Counted from the first letter of the stretch, positions 1 through 13,100 are shown. The stretch is 64,000 bases of DNA from Peronospora farinosa (GCA_947646735.1 CANTFK010000848.1:186001-250000); one strand, 5' to 3'. The notes: generated from the sequence alone by a model not told the origin. Program-made: numbers and translations.

Positions 1-505
1 CCCGTCGAAGACAGTTGTGTAGCGAAGTTCAAGTGTGAATAGAGCTCCAGGATATATTTGGCCTGTGAGCTCGTTCGAGTAGCAACACCCCCCAAGACCC
101 GCTATCGGAAGCGGTCTCCCTCACCTCAAGGTCCGGGAGCAACGTAAAGGTCAGGTGGTTAATACCCCTGAAACAGAAGGAAAAGGCCAGGGACGACAAG
201 CGCCCTGAAGAATTTGGCTCTAAGTCCACTCTCGACAAGGTCGATCGAGTGGCCACCTACCGGCCCACCGAGTGAAGCATATCCACTCGAGGCCCCCCAG
301 GTCTACCTCCCTCAAGGCAGACATCTACATCGTCACCAAGTCCTCCGAAGAGTGCAACCCGCCAGCCGACGGGTACACAAGGTGAGAGAAGGTTCATACG
401 CGGCATCGGGGTACCCCCTCCGACAGTCGGCAGTCCGGCACAGTGAGTGGTTTGGGGTCTCATCATACAATTTTGAGAACCCACTCCACCACACTTCCAG
501 GCCCC
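1..505 (-). repeat. Retroelement 3' segment, inverted copy of 46269-46725
   Basis: Read on the minus strand this non-coding segment matches, with scattered differences, the plus-strand stretch 38445-38478 continued at 46269-46725. There that sequence is split by gypsy element G1. Shared landmarks are the GTGGGTTCTCAAAATTGT motif, the GTAGACCTGGGGGGCCTCGA block and the GATAGCGGGTCTTGGGGGG block. Here it directly follows the end of a copia integrase frame, so the junction near 500-505 looks like a recombination or insertion point. No credible gene is in it; short open frames on both strands look like chance. Confidence 0.75.
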
Positions 506-1613
506 CCAGCCCATGCTGGCACGCCATCGTTTGGAGCATCATCTACTGATACTAAGCCACCACGACTGTTACAGTCATGACGACAACACCTCTTCTTACG
601 ATGTCCTATGTTACTTGGCGATCCCAAAGCCAATGCACTACTCGGTGCAGTGAAGAAACCTCCCACGCGAACATACGGGATCGTGGTAGATAGGGTAAAC
701 TTGCCATGACAATACCGATTTAAGAGCAGCCTGTCGATATATGCCCGGTCAATTGTCCAAGCCTCCACAAACTGTACAGTGCGCAACTCTTGAATAGTTC
801 CCGAACGCGCATCCAAAATACGATAACCGATCGAATTCTTCGCGTAGCCAAGAAAGATCGCCGGTTTACCGGGATTTTCTAATTTAGTTTTCCGTACAAT
901 CTTCTGAGTAAATACGAACACTAAACAACCCCATATCCGGACATTTGATAAATCAGGACGTTTTCCAAAACGTCGAGTATATGGTGTGTCACTATCCAAA
1001 GCTTCACTGGGTATGATATTTAATATCTCCAACGCAAATGTAAATGCATCGCCCCATAACAGATCCGGCATGTCCACCGTTGTAAGCAAACTGCGTACAC
1101 GGGACATCACGATGCCGTTCATCCGTTCAACTAAGCCATTCTCCTCTGGGCTATATGCATTAGTCCACAAAAAGTCCACTCCGTGTTGGCGAAGGAACTG
1201 TTTCAATTGTCTGTTCACAAGTTCCCTTCCTTGGTCAGTGGAAAACACTTGAATGTGATGGCCTTGTGCCATAAGCCATGCCAAATGAGAAATTAGACTG
1301 TCGTAGCCTCTCGTTTTTCTTTGAGTAAAAACCCCCATACGTAACGTGTTGCCTCATCTTGAATGAGCTGGAAGTGTTTATACCCGTCATACGTACCCAC
1401 ACCAATGTAGCACATATCAGACATTAGCTTCTGATATGGTACTGTCGACCGTGTAGTTACTAAGTTTTTGTATGACATTCGCTGCATACGTATGTCCAGC
1501 ATCGGTTTCTCGGGGTACGAACGTTCCCAGTCATAGCCAAACCATGCACTGTATTGTTTCGTATCATCCGCTGCAAGGCCCCATAATTTATGTGACCAAG
1601 GCGGGTATGCCAT
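463..1613 (-). pseudogene. Ty1/copia integrase (broken), element C1
   Basis: Minus-strand continuation of the copia polyprotein. The frame starting at 1613 carries the beginning of the integrase core, and the frame 1338-463 carries the rest: a TDQGREL block, then SPEENGLVERMN holding the last catalytic glutamate, then the usual C-terminal GKRPDLSNVRIWGC region. Two frame changes (within about 1460-1613 and 1293-1338) separate it from gag-protease, so one continuous polyprotein is not encoded. Reverse transcriptase and RNase H are absent; the frame instead runs into the shared repeat at 1-505. A dead, 3'-truncated element. Confidence 0.8.
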
Positions 1614-3307
1614 AACGCGAAAACTCGCTCATTAGCATGTGAAAGGGACTTCACTTGGCTCACCGGGATAGCGAAGGATATGAGGCGATAACGACCATGT
1701 TTTTTCACTAATTGCAGTAGCAAATTACCTTTTTTCAGCCAAGCGCATTGCTGTTGCTTGAACTTGAGAAAGTCCCATCCATCTTGTTCCAGCCTATCCA
1801 AGCTCAACAAATTTGTTGTTCCAGTCGGTGTGCAAAGGACGTTCGATAAAGAAAGGGAATTCATAGCATGAGGGGGAGTCTCATTCCTTACTCTGAGTTC
1901 CACTTCCCCAATCTGTTCTGTAAATTGGGAAGCTTTGCCTTCCCAGTCAAACACCATCGGTCCATCATTGAATCGCAAATTCATCAGAATCTCCTTCTTC
2001 GTGCATACATGACAATCACTTGCTGAATCAAGGACCCATTCAATGGTCATATCACTTGTATCGTTCTTAACAGCATTGATCGTTTCATCCGCTTGACGCG
2101 ACAGCATGGCAACTTCTCTTCTGTTCCCAAACTGGCCTTTACTCTGCTTTCTATTTTCCCAGCGTTTACGCTCCGGGAGTTGTGACTTGGAATCATCTAT
2201 GGCGTACTTCGGTCGTGTGCAATCTCGCTGGATATGGCCCTTTACATGACAGTTCCAGCATTCACGATTGTCTCCATAATACTTCTTTCCTGTTAAAGCC
2301 TTGCCACTACCACCACCCGACTTCTGGTAATGGTTGCTGCCATGGGCCTTATATTGACTTCGCCCTCGTCGCTTCTCTTTCCAGGGTTGCTGATAGTGTC
2401 TTTGTAGCCGTTTGTTTGGTTCCTTCGCAGGTTGAGCAGCACAAATATTGGGTAGTTGGGTTTCGTTACTTCGGGCATCCAACTCCGATTCTGCTCGAAG
2501 AGCATTCATCACTTGTGCCGACGACGGAGCCAAACGCTGAATCCCAGGGTCGTAATGCTTAGAAAATTGCCTAACAACCTCACGATGTGTCTGCAACACA
2601 TTGCTCATAATAATCTCGGCGAACTCTTCATCAGAGAGTACTTTTTGGTAATGTTGCAGCTCATTCCGCTGAAGTTCCATCTCACGTAGCCAATCATTTA
2701 TATTTCTGTCATGCGTATACTTGTTTGCATACAGTAGTTGTCGTGCAAAGATGTAATTCGCATACTCTCTCTTGGTTTGCTTATCGACAAAGCGCGACCA
2801 CATCGCGTGAGCGCTTGCCTCGTGACAGACAAGCTCAGCATCGGCTGTTGGAATACCATGCAGTATAGCACCACGAGCAACATTATCCATCAACGCAAAC
2901 TGTGTAATTGTTGTCGAAGCTCGTACAACCGACTCATTGTCAATTACACCCCACACATGAATGCGGCGTAAGAACGTTTCCAGCTCAACCGCATACAGAT
3001 CAAAACTCCCATGCATGATCGGCGGTTTGTTGTCTAGCTTCATGCCAAATCCACCGTCAGGTACTTGATGCACTTCAGGCATAGGGGCAAGTATCCCACC
3101 AGCTCCAGGTAATGAACCACCCGCATTAGGCCTTCCCGCTGGAAATCCTGACCCAGGTAATGGGATAGCCGGTGGCGCGGTTGCGGTGGTAAACTCCCCA
3201 CTCAACCCACTAGGTGCAATACCAGACGGTGAGTGTCGTTGGTCCTGTAATACAGTAATACAGAGTAGGGAATAGAGAACACGGAACACTTGCTTCCCAC
3301 TGAGCAA
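1460..3307 (-). pseudogene. Ty1/copia gag-protease and GAG-pre-integrase region, element C1
   Basis: Open for 615 codons on the minus strand. The N-terminal half is a copia-type Gag (UBN2-like helical region with TKREYANYIFARQLLY). It is followed by a basic segment and one CCHC zinc knuckle (CWNCHVKGHIQRDC, about residue 365) for nucleic-acid binding. Next is a retroviral-type aspartic protease signature, WVLDSASDCHVC; copia proteases often have DSGA or DSAS here. Near the end is the pre-integrase HTRLGH motif. The first methionine lies inside the presumed LTR, so translation of the active ancestor probably began later. The frame breaks before the integrase core, hence pseudogene. Confidence 0.85.
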
Positions 3308-3382
3308 CTTTGGGATTGAGGAGGGAAAAACCTCGTAGGTGACAACCCCCTCTGTTAGACTAGACTACAGTAGATACCAACA
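3246..3382 (-). repeat. Possible 5' LTR of copia element C1
   Basis: On the minus strand this 137-bp stretch begins TGTTGGTATCTAC and ends CTGTATTACA, directly upstream of gag, which fits a short TG...CA copia LTR. No second copy is visible because the 3' end of the element is missing, so the boundaries cannot be checked by pairing. Low confidence. Confidence 0.35.
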
Positions 3383-3629
3383 GGTATACCTCAACTGTCA
3401 ACTGTAACGATGCGTCCCAGCATCATACGACTAACTGTTCGATGTCCCACCTAGAATCAGGGACACGACATCTTGTACTTCGTCACAGAACCACCAATAC
3501 GGCAAATTCATGAGGAACAAATGTGTATTCACCAGACCTTGGCACAGTCGGAATACAGTAAGTACGGACTTGACCAAACATGCCGTCGCGTTCATGACGA
3601 GGAGCGCAAAAACCGCTATTTGATTGACC
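3383..3629. other. Interval between copia C1 and the kinase gene
   Basis: No coding potential seen. It should hold the 3' untranslated region and polyadenylation site of the minus-strand kinase gene and the flank of the copia insertion. No clear target duplication was found. Confidence 0.4.
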
Positions 3630-6545
3630 CTAGTTGTGTGTCAGATTAATCGATGGCCGACGAACCAGTGTTGAAGCCATGAGAGTCTGAAGTACGCGTG
3701 CTGCCGACGGTCGCAGACTGGGATCATACTGAAGACACTCATGAGTCAGTCGGCGGACAACTTCCGGGCAAGTGTCCGACACCTTGGGTCTCAGTTTTCC
3801 TACAGCAACTTGTTGAACGATCATTGACTCCTCGAGACCCAAGGTCTGGTACGGAATTTGGTGTGTGTCCATCTCCGTCAGCAAAACACCAAGCGAATAA
3901 ATGTCAGCAAGTTCGCTATAGTCCTCGCCTAAGATAATTTCAGGCGCTACCCAGCGAGCCGTGCCAACGCCAGCCGTCATGGTTCGCGCCACGGTGCGTT
4001 CACGGCTTTCTCCAAAATCGGACAGCTTAGCTCCCTTCACTGAATCCACCAGAATGTTACGTGACTTGATGTCACGATGAATTAGTGCGGGCTGCAAGCT
4101 GTGCAAGTAGTAAACTGCCTCGCAGACTTGCACGCAGTACGCGACCTTGCCGTTCTCCCAAGTCAGTACTGACGGCGGGTTCGTACGCAGAACTGACAGC
4201 AAGTCTCCGGAATCCATATACTCCATGACGATCTGGATATCGGTTAATTCATCATCCCAGCAAGCGCCGATCAGTGTTAGGATGCATCGATGTGACAGCG
4301 ATGCTAGCAGGTTCAGCTCCGAAACAAAGTCCTGCACACTAGTTCCCTCGACAGTGATCAACTTCTTGACAGCCACCAAGTCCTTGCCATGCAACGCTAG
4401 CCATACCTCACCGAACGCACCTCTAGCAATTTTACGAGTATAGTTGAGTTCGTCGCTCGGAATTTGGACCACACTAGCACTAATCATAGAGCTCCGAGAT
4501 CGACTGGCCTTAGCAGGAAGGGTAGACTGTGCGCTGCTGCGCCGAGGTTGGACATCGGACATTTTCTTGCCATGATCTGAGAATCCTGCGAGCTGCAACA
4601 GATTCGGAATAGAACTGCGAGGGGTACGACCGACAACCGCTGGAGGTTGCTGTTGTGGTGCCGAAGTACGCCCAAGACTTCCTGCCCTGTTGCGTGCCGG
4701 AGTGTTGTTCCCTGACGAGAGAGTGGCTATTCCCACCATATCCGGCGTGTTCAATACGTAAAAGCCGCGGTCTTTCATCCGGTGGCGATAAAAGAAGAAT
4801 CCTGCAATGCCAAGCGCAACTATCACAGCCAAAACGATGACGATAATGGTCATGGTATTGCTGGACGAAGAGCCTGTGATTACAAAGAATTAGCAAAAAT
4901 ATAACACTGCACAAATACAGACATACTCACTGGACGACGAAGACGCAACATCGTTCGATACACAAACCACCGAGTCCAAGACGTCAGTTGTAGTGCCACT
5001 TGTACAAGCACTGGTGATATCTAGCGTGCTGTCAGAAGAAAGTTTCCGCAGAAAGTTGTATTGCGTTGACGTTACAGTCAAACTGCTGATGCTGTTACCT
5101 GCGATATTTCTTCAAATAATTCAGAACACACATGTTGTAAGTACAGTATTCCACATCATAAGCCCAAAGATGGTATCGGTACTCACAGGATATTAAGATT
5201 CGTCATTTTGAAGATAGCCGAAGGAAACTCGGTCAATTTGTTCTTGGATAAATCTCTGATAGCCGACAGCAACACAACACGATACTAAACACAATGTCAT
5301 CATTTCAACACAAAAAAAATGAAGAGTCCGTACAATGTCGTGATTGACGGAAGTGCCACTTCAAAAGTGGCAATCGAGTTGTCCGTCAGGTTCCTGCAAA
5401 TGTATTGAAAACATGCGAATACTGTAAGTGTGCCGTAACACTTGGTAGCACAAGCAAACAAAATTTACGTACAGTGTGGTCAGCCCTCGCAGAGTCTCCG
5501 CTACCGAGCTGTCCGTATCTGTCACGCTAGTCATGGTGTTCTTGTTGAGGTTACTGTGCCACAGAAGCCGAACGTTACAACCACGACCTTCTGAATGGAC
5601 GACTTTTTCAAACTAGCAAAATGAAACTCACAGCGTCACCAAATTCTTGTTTGCAAGGTTGCCCAACTGCAACGGTAAACTGGCCAAATTACAATTCTCC
5701 ATCGTTCTATACAAATCAGAAGGAAAGAAGAGCCCCATAATACTGTCAGTGAAATTCAGCTAGTCGTGCATGAAAATACCTGCACGCAATAACCTACAAT
5801 AGAGAAATTGTGGTCGGTAAAAAGCCAGTAGGAAGTGATCCAAGATCCAAATTCGTCAAGATCCTGTAGCCATACAAGAAAACACCGCGTCAGTCTTCAA
5901 CACCACATCAAATAAAAACCATAACATAAAAAAAACTCCAACGTTACAATTGTTCCAATACGGTCGCTGTTGCAAAAGTATTTTCATCAAACGTCACAAA
6001 CTTTAGTGATCCTTTTTGGACATCGGTCTCATCAAATCCTGTAATCTGACTACACAAAAAAAGAGAGAGAAACAACAATTAGCTCCTACGAATCGTAACC
6101 CCATGAAAATCATCACCTTGTTACATATAACACATTCCTATCAGACGTACATATTTCTCGTCGCTTCATCGTATTGAACACCATTTATTGTATCAATCTC
6201 GGCACTTGGAAAAGCAGCAGCGGAATTGCCACTGGGATCAGATGTCCACGTATCAGAAGATGCCGGTTCTTTAACAAAAACTGTAAACTTTCTTGCAATT
6301 GAATTGTATGCGTTTAAACATTGATATGAACAGGACGAACTATGACGGACACACTCATTCCGTGAAGCTTCATTACAACTGGATAAGGTCGTAAATTGGA
6401 CACAAGGGTCACTTGTAGAACATAGATCACCACAATAAGTAAGTACAGCAGTAGCAGTTGAATTTAAACACCAAGAGATGGAGGAAGAGATGCCAGAGAC
6501 ACTTAATGGTACTACTACCATCAATGACCCGAATACAAGTCGCAT
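3630..6545 (-). CDS. LRR transmembrane receptor-like protein kinase (TKL type)
   Basis: Nine-exon model on the minus strand: 6545-6151, 6049-5948, 5863-5798, 5706-5632, 5553-5473, 5393-5334, 5255-5187, 5109-4931, 4873-3630. The sum is 2271 nt (756 residues) and every junction keeps the frame. A signal peptide (about residues 1-18) leads a cysteine-rich ectodomain. Leucine-rich repeats follow, one per short phase-2 exon (LTNLDLGSLP, LDLSKNKLTEFP, LNIAGNSISSL). A single membrane segment is at about residues 350-373. The cytoplasmic kinase domain (about 484-740) has GAFGEVW, VAVKK, HRDIKSRN, DFGES and WVAPE, so it should be active. Probable role: cell-surface sensing and signalling; the ligand is unknown. 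The acceptor before exon 8 is GAAG rather than the nearby CGCAG, which would create a stop. Confidence 0.87.
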
Positions 6546-7439
6546 GATAAAAACAAAAAGTGAAAGTATGTATAGAAATTTGGTATTATTTAATGATAGA
6601 AAGCCAGCTGGATAGAATGTTGTGCGTACGTCGTGTGCTGATTGGTTTATAATAGAAACGCAATTCTATAAATGGGCTCTAAAACGACAGTGGAATAGTT
6701 ATGCACAGGGGCAAAGCGACGAAATAGTACGAATTGATAAAAGTAGTAGTAATTTCATACCCGTAGAGAGATGCTATATCCTAATTTTGCTGAGTACTTC
6801 ATACGTGTGCTTACATAGTGTATTCCTGTATCAAGCAGTAGTAATAATACAGCAGTCGCCTACTAAAGGTTAGTCCGTTCACCAAATTCCGCGAGTTGAG
6901 CAAGTGTGCTTCTTGCCAACAGAAATAGTAAGCACGCATGTTGTTTTATTGTGTTGAGGTAGATACTGCGATTACAAGTGTGACGTTTGTCGCATTGACT
7001 AAAGCCCAACGTCGGATCAAACGCAATAGAAACGTTGTAATGAAAAGCGTCTGTCGCGGGAATGGGACGAAGACGACAACAAAAATGGTTCAATGCGTCA
7101 GTCTAGCAGTCAATAAGTGACACTTGAAAATGACGTCGCATTCCTATACGTTAAGACTAGAGGAACGTTCATGTTTTTCTGAAACTAAAGATGCAGTAGA
7201 TGGCCCTTTTGTCAGTAGTAAATTGGTAAAAAATAATCAATGGTGACCTTATCGGACTAGCTATGAGAAATGTGTTTTGTAAAGGTGACACCCACTTTTT
7301 ATGCAAGATTCAATAACGGGAGGATCCCATCACTAAGTATCCACCATATACCTACATAAGGAGTCGTGACGCTATTTTAAGGGGAACTCAGTCAGTACTC
7401 GACGTCCCCCTCCATCTTCTAATTCAAGAGGTAGTCAGC
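6546..7439. other. Divergent intergenic region between the kinase and PH-EDR2 genes
   Basis: About 0.9 kb shared 5' flank of two divergently transcribed genes; it should contain both promoters. The few open frames of 60-83 codons overlap on both strands and have no recognisable features. I found no convincing oomycete initiator or other named element. Confidence 0.5.
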
Positions 7440-9747
7440 ATGTCCTCTTCCTCACAAACTTTCATTGCTTTACCATTGTCATCGCTTCAGATGTCGTCTC
7501 AATCCAGTGACAAGTCTCTTGCTCCCATTTCTGCGTATTTGCTAAAACAAAGTGCCGGTAAATGGAAACGCAAACGTTGGAACCAACGCTGGTTTGTATT
7601 AGACCGAAAAAATGGCATTTTGCGCTACTTTCGCTATGCTTCACCTCTAGAAAGTGTGTCCTCAAGACAAGATGCTCATGGCGTGCTATCACTCAAGCAG
7701 ACGGGAGTTTCTCTGGTCGTCCAGGGCGATTTGCCACCAGGAGTTCCAACCCCTTTTTGTTTTACTGTCTTGGCTGAAGGACAGCAAGAAATTCGACTCT
7801 GTGCAGACACAAAAGCTGAATTCAGACAATGGACAACGGCTATTTCAGCTGTTATTAGTCCATCGAGGGCTGGTTTGAGAGTGGGGGAGACAAAGGTCGC
7901 TCCGACGAGAATGGCGAGTCCCTTGTCGCCATCCTTGGCTGCTGACGTGTCATCATCGTTGCAATTGCCAACAGTGAAGGAAAAAGTGGTGGAGACAAAG
8001 GATCTGACAGCTCAAAATGGGAGGAAGGAGATTGCGCCAAAACAAGTGATGAAGCAGGTAATTAGACGCCAAGACGATGTTTTGGGGAATTGTTTGTTGT
8101 TGTGCTGACTTATGAGCTGTGAACAGATGTACAACTGGGTTGGCAGCAACAAAAATGTGCTACTCGCTCTGAATCCTTTTATTGGTGATACTCTGAGGTT
8201 GTCAGTCGTTATGACATTTGACTAACATTTTGATCCTGTTGGTACATTACAGTACTCGTGCAATTTGGAAGCGTGTCTGCGTGGTGCTTTGTCGTTCTAT
8301 TGACCAACGTGACGTGTGTATGGCTACTGTGGTTTCGAAAACCTGAGCCTCATGTGTCCTCACGAACGACATCACGTCCGCGAGCTATTGTGACACATGA
8401 AATGTTATCACCAGCGTCATCGACAGGCTTTACGAGCGGCTCTGAAGTATCGAGAGAGACATCAAGTTCCAAGCTGGGATCTGGATCTGTGACATCACAA
8501 ACATCCGCTACTACAAGTGACGACCAACTGCCCAAGCGTGCCACGTTTTTGGGTAAAATTAATGGAGTAAAAACGTCGGCTGGTGCCTCGTTAAAGATGT
8601 GTGCAGCAGAAATTGTATCTGGGTGCTGGATGCACGTCGACGCGACCCACTTTAACGTTCGCCAAGGTCTGGTACAACTTGCAGAAAACACGTTTCATGA
8701 CCGAAACTAACGCAATACTGCCATTCTTCTTCAGGTCCTAACTATCGCAAGACGAAACTCAAAGCGGCTTCGGCGCCTGCATTATTGGAACTTGTCGCTG
8801 TTGATGTCTATCAGGTAAGTCTCCATTGTCGCGTGGTTGTACCTCAGCTTTTCCTGACAACTCTTGCATGATCGGTTAGTCGGATGTCAAAGCAGACAAC
8901 ATCGGCAGCATCGTCGATCTCAGCGTTCTAAAACCCACGACGTGAGTCGCAAACTTGGTTTTCAGCTCTGCACGACCATATTTGTGAATGTTTTTATTTG
9001 TTTTTTGTGATGTAGAGGAAACCTGGATCTATTCATCGTGAATTGTCAAGTCCCTTCTTACCAACCTTCGAATCCGCTGTGGGGAGATAAACAAGGAGAC
9101 GGAGCTGGTTTTAATTTTGTGACGTATTTTGCGATCCCTCCAGCAGTTCGAGAGATGCTCAACAGACCTGGTGAACCACCTCTTCAAGCTGTTCGTGTAC
9201 GTATGTTGGATCCGTATTGGATGTACTTGGTTCATGTGTTCTCGATGGCATGTTAACCTAATATTGTTATGTGTTTGTCAGCTACTTAAAAGCTTCGTGG
9301 AAGGTCAGACTTGGGTTGTAAGTTTTGTTTTTGATTTTTCCATGCACAGTTGTGTTTGCCATGGAATGATAGTGTACTTGATGAATCTCTTGATTTGCAT
9401 AGAGCGAGCGATTTAAAGCGATTGGAATTGTCGTGAACCCACAGGAGCAGCAATTAGGACGCGCGGAGTGTCGTTTGCTTGAAACGTACAATGGGCAGCC
9501 AATTCTCACACGGCCACAGCACAAATTCTACCGTGGCGACGGATACTTTGAGGTCGATGTGAATGCACACGAATTCAATTATATTGCACGCAAAGGGCTC
9601 GTGGGCGTCTCAACTCATGCTTGTAACATGATTGTCGACTTTGGGTTTGTCTTAGAAGGACAGGAAGATCATGAATTACCGGAACAAATGCTCGGTTGTG
9701 TCCGACTTTGTAAAGTGGATGTCCGGAAGGCCCCAAGACTTTTGTAG
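7440..9747 (+). CDS. PH domain, transmembrane, EDR2_C (DUF1336) protein
   Basis: Eight-exon model: 7440-8057, 8127-8184, 8253-8666, 8735-8814, 8880-8941, 9016-9196, 9282-9317, 9403-9747; total 1794 nt (597 residues), in frame throughout. Residues about 30-140 form a PH domain (KWKRKRWNQRWFVLD start, FRQWTTAIS end helix). One membrane segment spans about 228-250. The EDR2_C domain at about 340-590 shows CWMHVDATHFNVRQGPNYRK, NCQVPSYQPSNPLWGDKQGD and GDGYFEVDVNAHEFNYIARK. EDR2-type proteins in plants bind phosphoinositides and act at membranes in stress responses; here lipid binding is inferred. The donor after exon 3 (AAG/GTCTGG) is weak but is fixed by domain continuity. The start is the first ATG after stops in the 5' flank. 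Confidence 0.85.
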
Positions 9748-9786
9748 AATGAATGGCAAAGAGACGTTTTTTTTGCATGATTAATT

Positions 9787-10058
9787 GTTGTCGTGGCATT
9801 GAATAATGTCTTGACTTTGCGGTCGGATTTGTCGTGGCTTGCGTACGTGTCGCGACGTTCCATCTGTCGTGGCTTGCGTATTGTCATACCTGTCAAAATG
9901 TCGTGGCTTTCGTGTTTGACATACCTCTTGAAATGTCGTGGCTTTTGTTAATGTCGTACTGTTCAACACGTCGTGGCTTTCGTATTGTCATCCCTTTCAA
10001 AATGTCGTAGCCTCTGTATTGTCGTGGCGTTTTAAAATGTCGTGGCCTACATGATATT
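9787..10058. repeat. Degenerate minisatellite, GTCGTGGC core
   Basis: The motif TGTCGTGGC, usually followed by TTTCGTATTGTCAT, recurs about nine times at 13-43 bp intervals (mostly near 30) between the stop of the PH-EDR2 gene and the next start. Long minus-strand open frames here are by-products of the repeat. It sits where the 3' end of one gene and the promoter of the next must lie. Confidence 0.7.
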
Positions 10059-10185
10059 GTGACTTTCACTGTGTCCTCATCAACACGTGTAGCCATTTCA
10101 AAAAAACCCATTTTTGTCTTTTTTGTCTTCCACTGTTCGTACCCCTACGGTTACGCGTACTCCCCTCAAACCGATCACCAAAGTC

Positions 10186-13100
10186 ATGACGACGGACTTG
10201 AGTGCAAGCGCCATCGGAGGTGTCAATGCAGGCACAATTGATTCCGCTGTCGGTGCTTCGGGTGGTCCCGAAAATGCCTACGAGAAATTATCACGAGAAG
10301 TGCATCAGATGCAGATCACGGGGGCCATTCATACGGATTGGCTTGAAAATCCCAAGGGTTTTTTATTAAAACCCGATTTTAAACGAAAAGCCCAACATGT
10401 GGGGGCTGGGGGGAAAAAACTCAATAGTTCTCGTTTATTACACCTGCATTTACCTGGGAATACGTATCGGGTTCGATGGTTTGTTCTCGATGGGATGATC
10501 TTACGGTATTTTAAAACCAGCACTGAGGAACAGGAATTGGGGGCTATTCATTTAACGTCAGTAAATGCAGTTTTACCTTCGAGTGTAGCAGACGCTCCAG
10601 AACATGCACTGGATTTGGTAAGCGAGAGGTGGAGTTGGGTGATTGGAAGGGGTTACTAAAGTGGGTTTTTTGGGTTTTTGGGTTTTTTTTTGAAAGGTCT
10701 GTGCGGATCGAATTTATACGATTGCGGGGAATGATAGAGAAGATATGGTACGCTGGGCGACAGTATTGACATTAGTGGTATGATTTCGATATGTTCTCGT
10801 GTGTGTGTTTTTTTCATTTGTAGGACAAGAGAGTAGTTATGATTGAAACCAATTGTTCGAATGGGTTTTTTGTGTGTTTTTTGTAGTTGCGGGGTGAATA
10901 TAAACCCAAGTTAATGCTACGACCGGAATCGTCCATTATTCGAGGTAGTTCAGTCATTCCAAGACCAAGTGCAGCGAGAAAAACGGCATTGACACAGGGA
11001 TCGAGATTTACGGACGCAAATGGAATGCGGATGACGGGAACACTTACGGGTGGCCTAGGAGACAATAGTGACTCAAAGAGTCAAGGAGACGATGATGTCA
11101 AGGAGAAAATTATCACGGTTACGTTTGATCAACCTGGTCCGTTGAATTTGATTCTGCGAGGGACCGTGGACGATGAAGTGATGGTGTGCGGATTTCTGGA
11201 AGGTATGGGACCCGGTGGAGAGCTCGGACCTGCAGAAGCGTCTGGCGTTATTCGGGTGGGTGATTTGTTGATTTCGATCAATAACCATTACTTTACAAAC
11301 ATTGAGTTCCAGCAAGCTGTTGATTTGATTCGTGCTGCTGAACGACCACTAACATTGCGGTTTTCTCGGATTGACTTCACCACGGCACCACCTGCGGATA
11401 CCACTCGTGTTGCAGAAGGCTGGGTGCTTTCCAAAGAGCCGTCGGCGCACCGGTACCGCGTTCGTATGCTACAGCTGCATGGTGACAAACTGAAGCTGTA
11501 CAAGCCCAGTATGCAGGGTGGAAGAGTTGATGAACCATGCTTGGTTATCCGGATGGAACAAGTGACGGACATCCGACCTACGAATGATACACGCGAAGTC
11601 GTCACGGCGTTTACTCAATGCCACCCTAAGCAGTGGGGTATCACACTGGAGGGATCACAAAGTATATTTACGTTTTATACGAAGTGCCGGGAGGATATGG
11701 TGCAGTGGATCGATTTGCTCAAAAACTCGCCGCTGTTTTCACCCAAGGCGAAGAGGTTGTCTATCCCAGTCCACCCCGTGGCAGTTGTGGAGTTTGATCC
11801 CGTCCTTGAGCCCAAGGTAGTGCTACAAGATGATGTCGGTAAGATAGGCGACTTCCTGCCAACGTTCGTGTGTCACTATTTCCTTCTGCTTGAGGATGGC
11901 AAGATAATGTACTACGTCAACGCCGACTCAGCTGCAACACGCACGCGTCCGATCGGCGTCTTACGCTGTGATAATATTATCAGCATTGTACCTAGTCAGG
12001 TCACTGATGATACGGCTGATACGGCTGCGGATGGTGATTCTAGCTGCGTCACTCCGTCCATTACTGGAGGCTCAAAAGAAAAAATGATGCCATGGCGGCT
12101 AGAGCTGGAAATTTTGGCTCAAAGCTCAGTGCAGAAGTATCGCCGCCCATTCGTCATGTGCTTTGCTACACAGGAAAAAATGATGAAGTGGGGAATTGCT
12201 GTCAGCAAGGAGGCCAAACGCCTCACGGGACAGGAATACGACCTATCGTCTATCAGTCGACGTGCTTCGCGCAGTGATAGCCAAACGTACGCGCCGAGGA
12301 ATTCGGAAACGCCTATGACGCGACTAACGATATCACGACTGATATCTAATCCATCCAAGTACATCGATCCGAATGTACAAGAATCATTACGTCTATACCA
12401 CAGTCTAAAGGATGTGACACTAAAGGCGGCCACGCGTGGATGGTTTTACGTAAAAAAAACGCAAAGCGTGGGCATGAGTGCATACCATCCTCGGTTTCTC
12501 GTTCTTATTGATAACAAACTGATGCTGTTCAAGTACGAGGTGCTCGAGGAGGAAAGCTTGCATTCGTATGCAAGCATGCTCGATCTTCGCAATGTTAAGG
12601 ATGTAAGGGAAGCTGAATCGGGTTTTATGGAAAACCTTGACTTCACGATTCAGCTTACCACTGCTGGTGACATTGCCTGGATGGTAAGAACTTTATCTGT
12701 ACTTTGGCTGTGACCCCTGTATACTGACAAATTTGTGTCTGCTTATTGTGCTTGCTCAGCTGGTTGCGGAGAGCTATGAGCAGAAGGAAGCGTGGCTATC
12801 GGCGTTGATCTGGCTGTCCGACTACTACTATCGGCCGGCTGACAATACAGCCGCGACAAATGATGTTAAACGAATGGTGCTGAACACTGCAGGGGTAATG
12901 ATGTCTATTCCTGAGTCGAAAGGTTCGAACAGCATTGCGAGCCAGGACGTGAATTCGAAGGAAGCGAATCGTCTTGCCGTGGCGGGCATCGCAAAGGAGC
13001 GGCAATCGACAACTCACACTGGTGCGGGCACATTGCTGACAGCTGATTATACGGGAATTGGTGGCGAAATTCAGATAGCGGGTAAGAAAGTGTTTGCGGC

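Noticed and set aside
9669..10111. Three overlapping minus-strand frames with KPRHF/KATT repeats
   Set aside because: Translation of the GTCGTGGC minisatellite, not genes.
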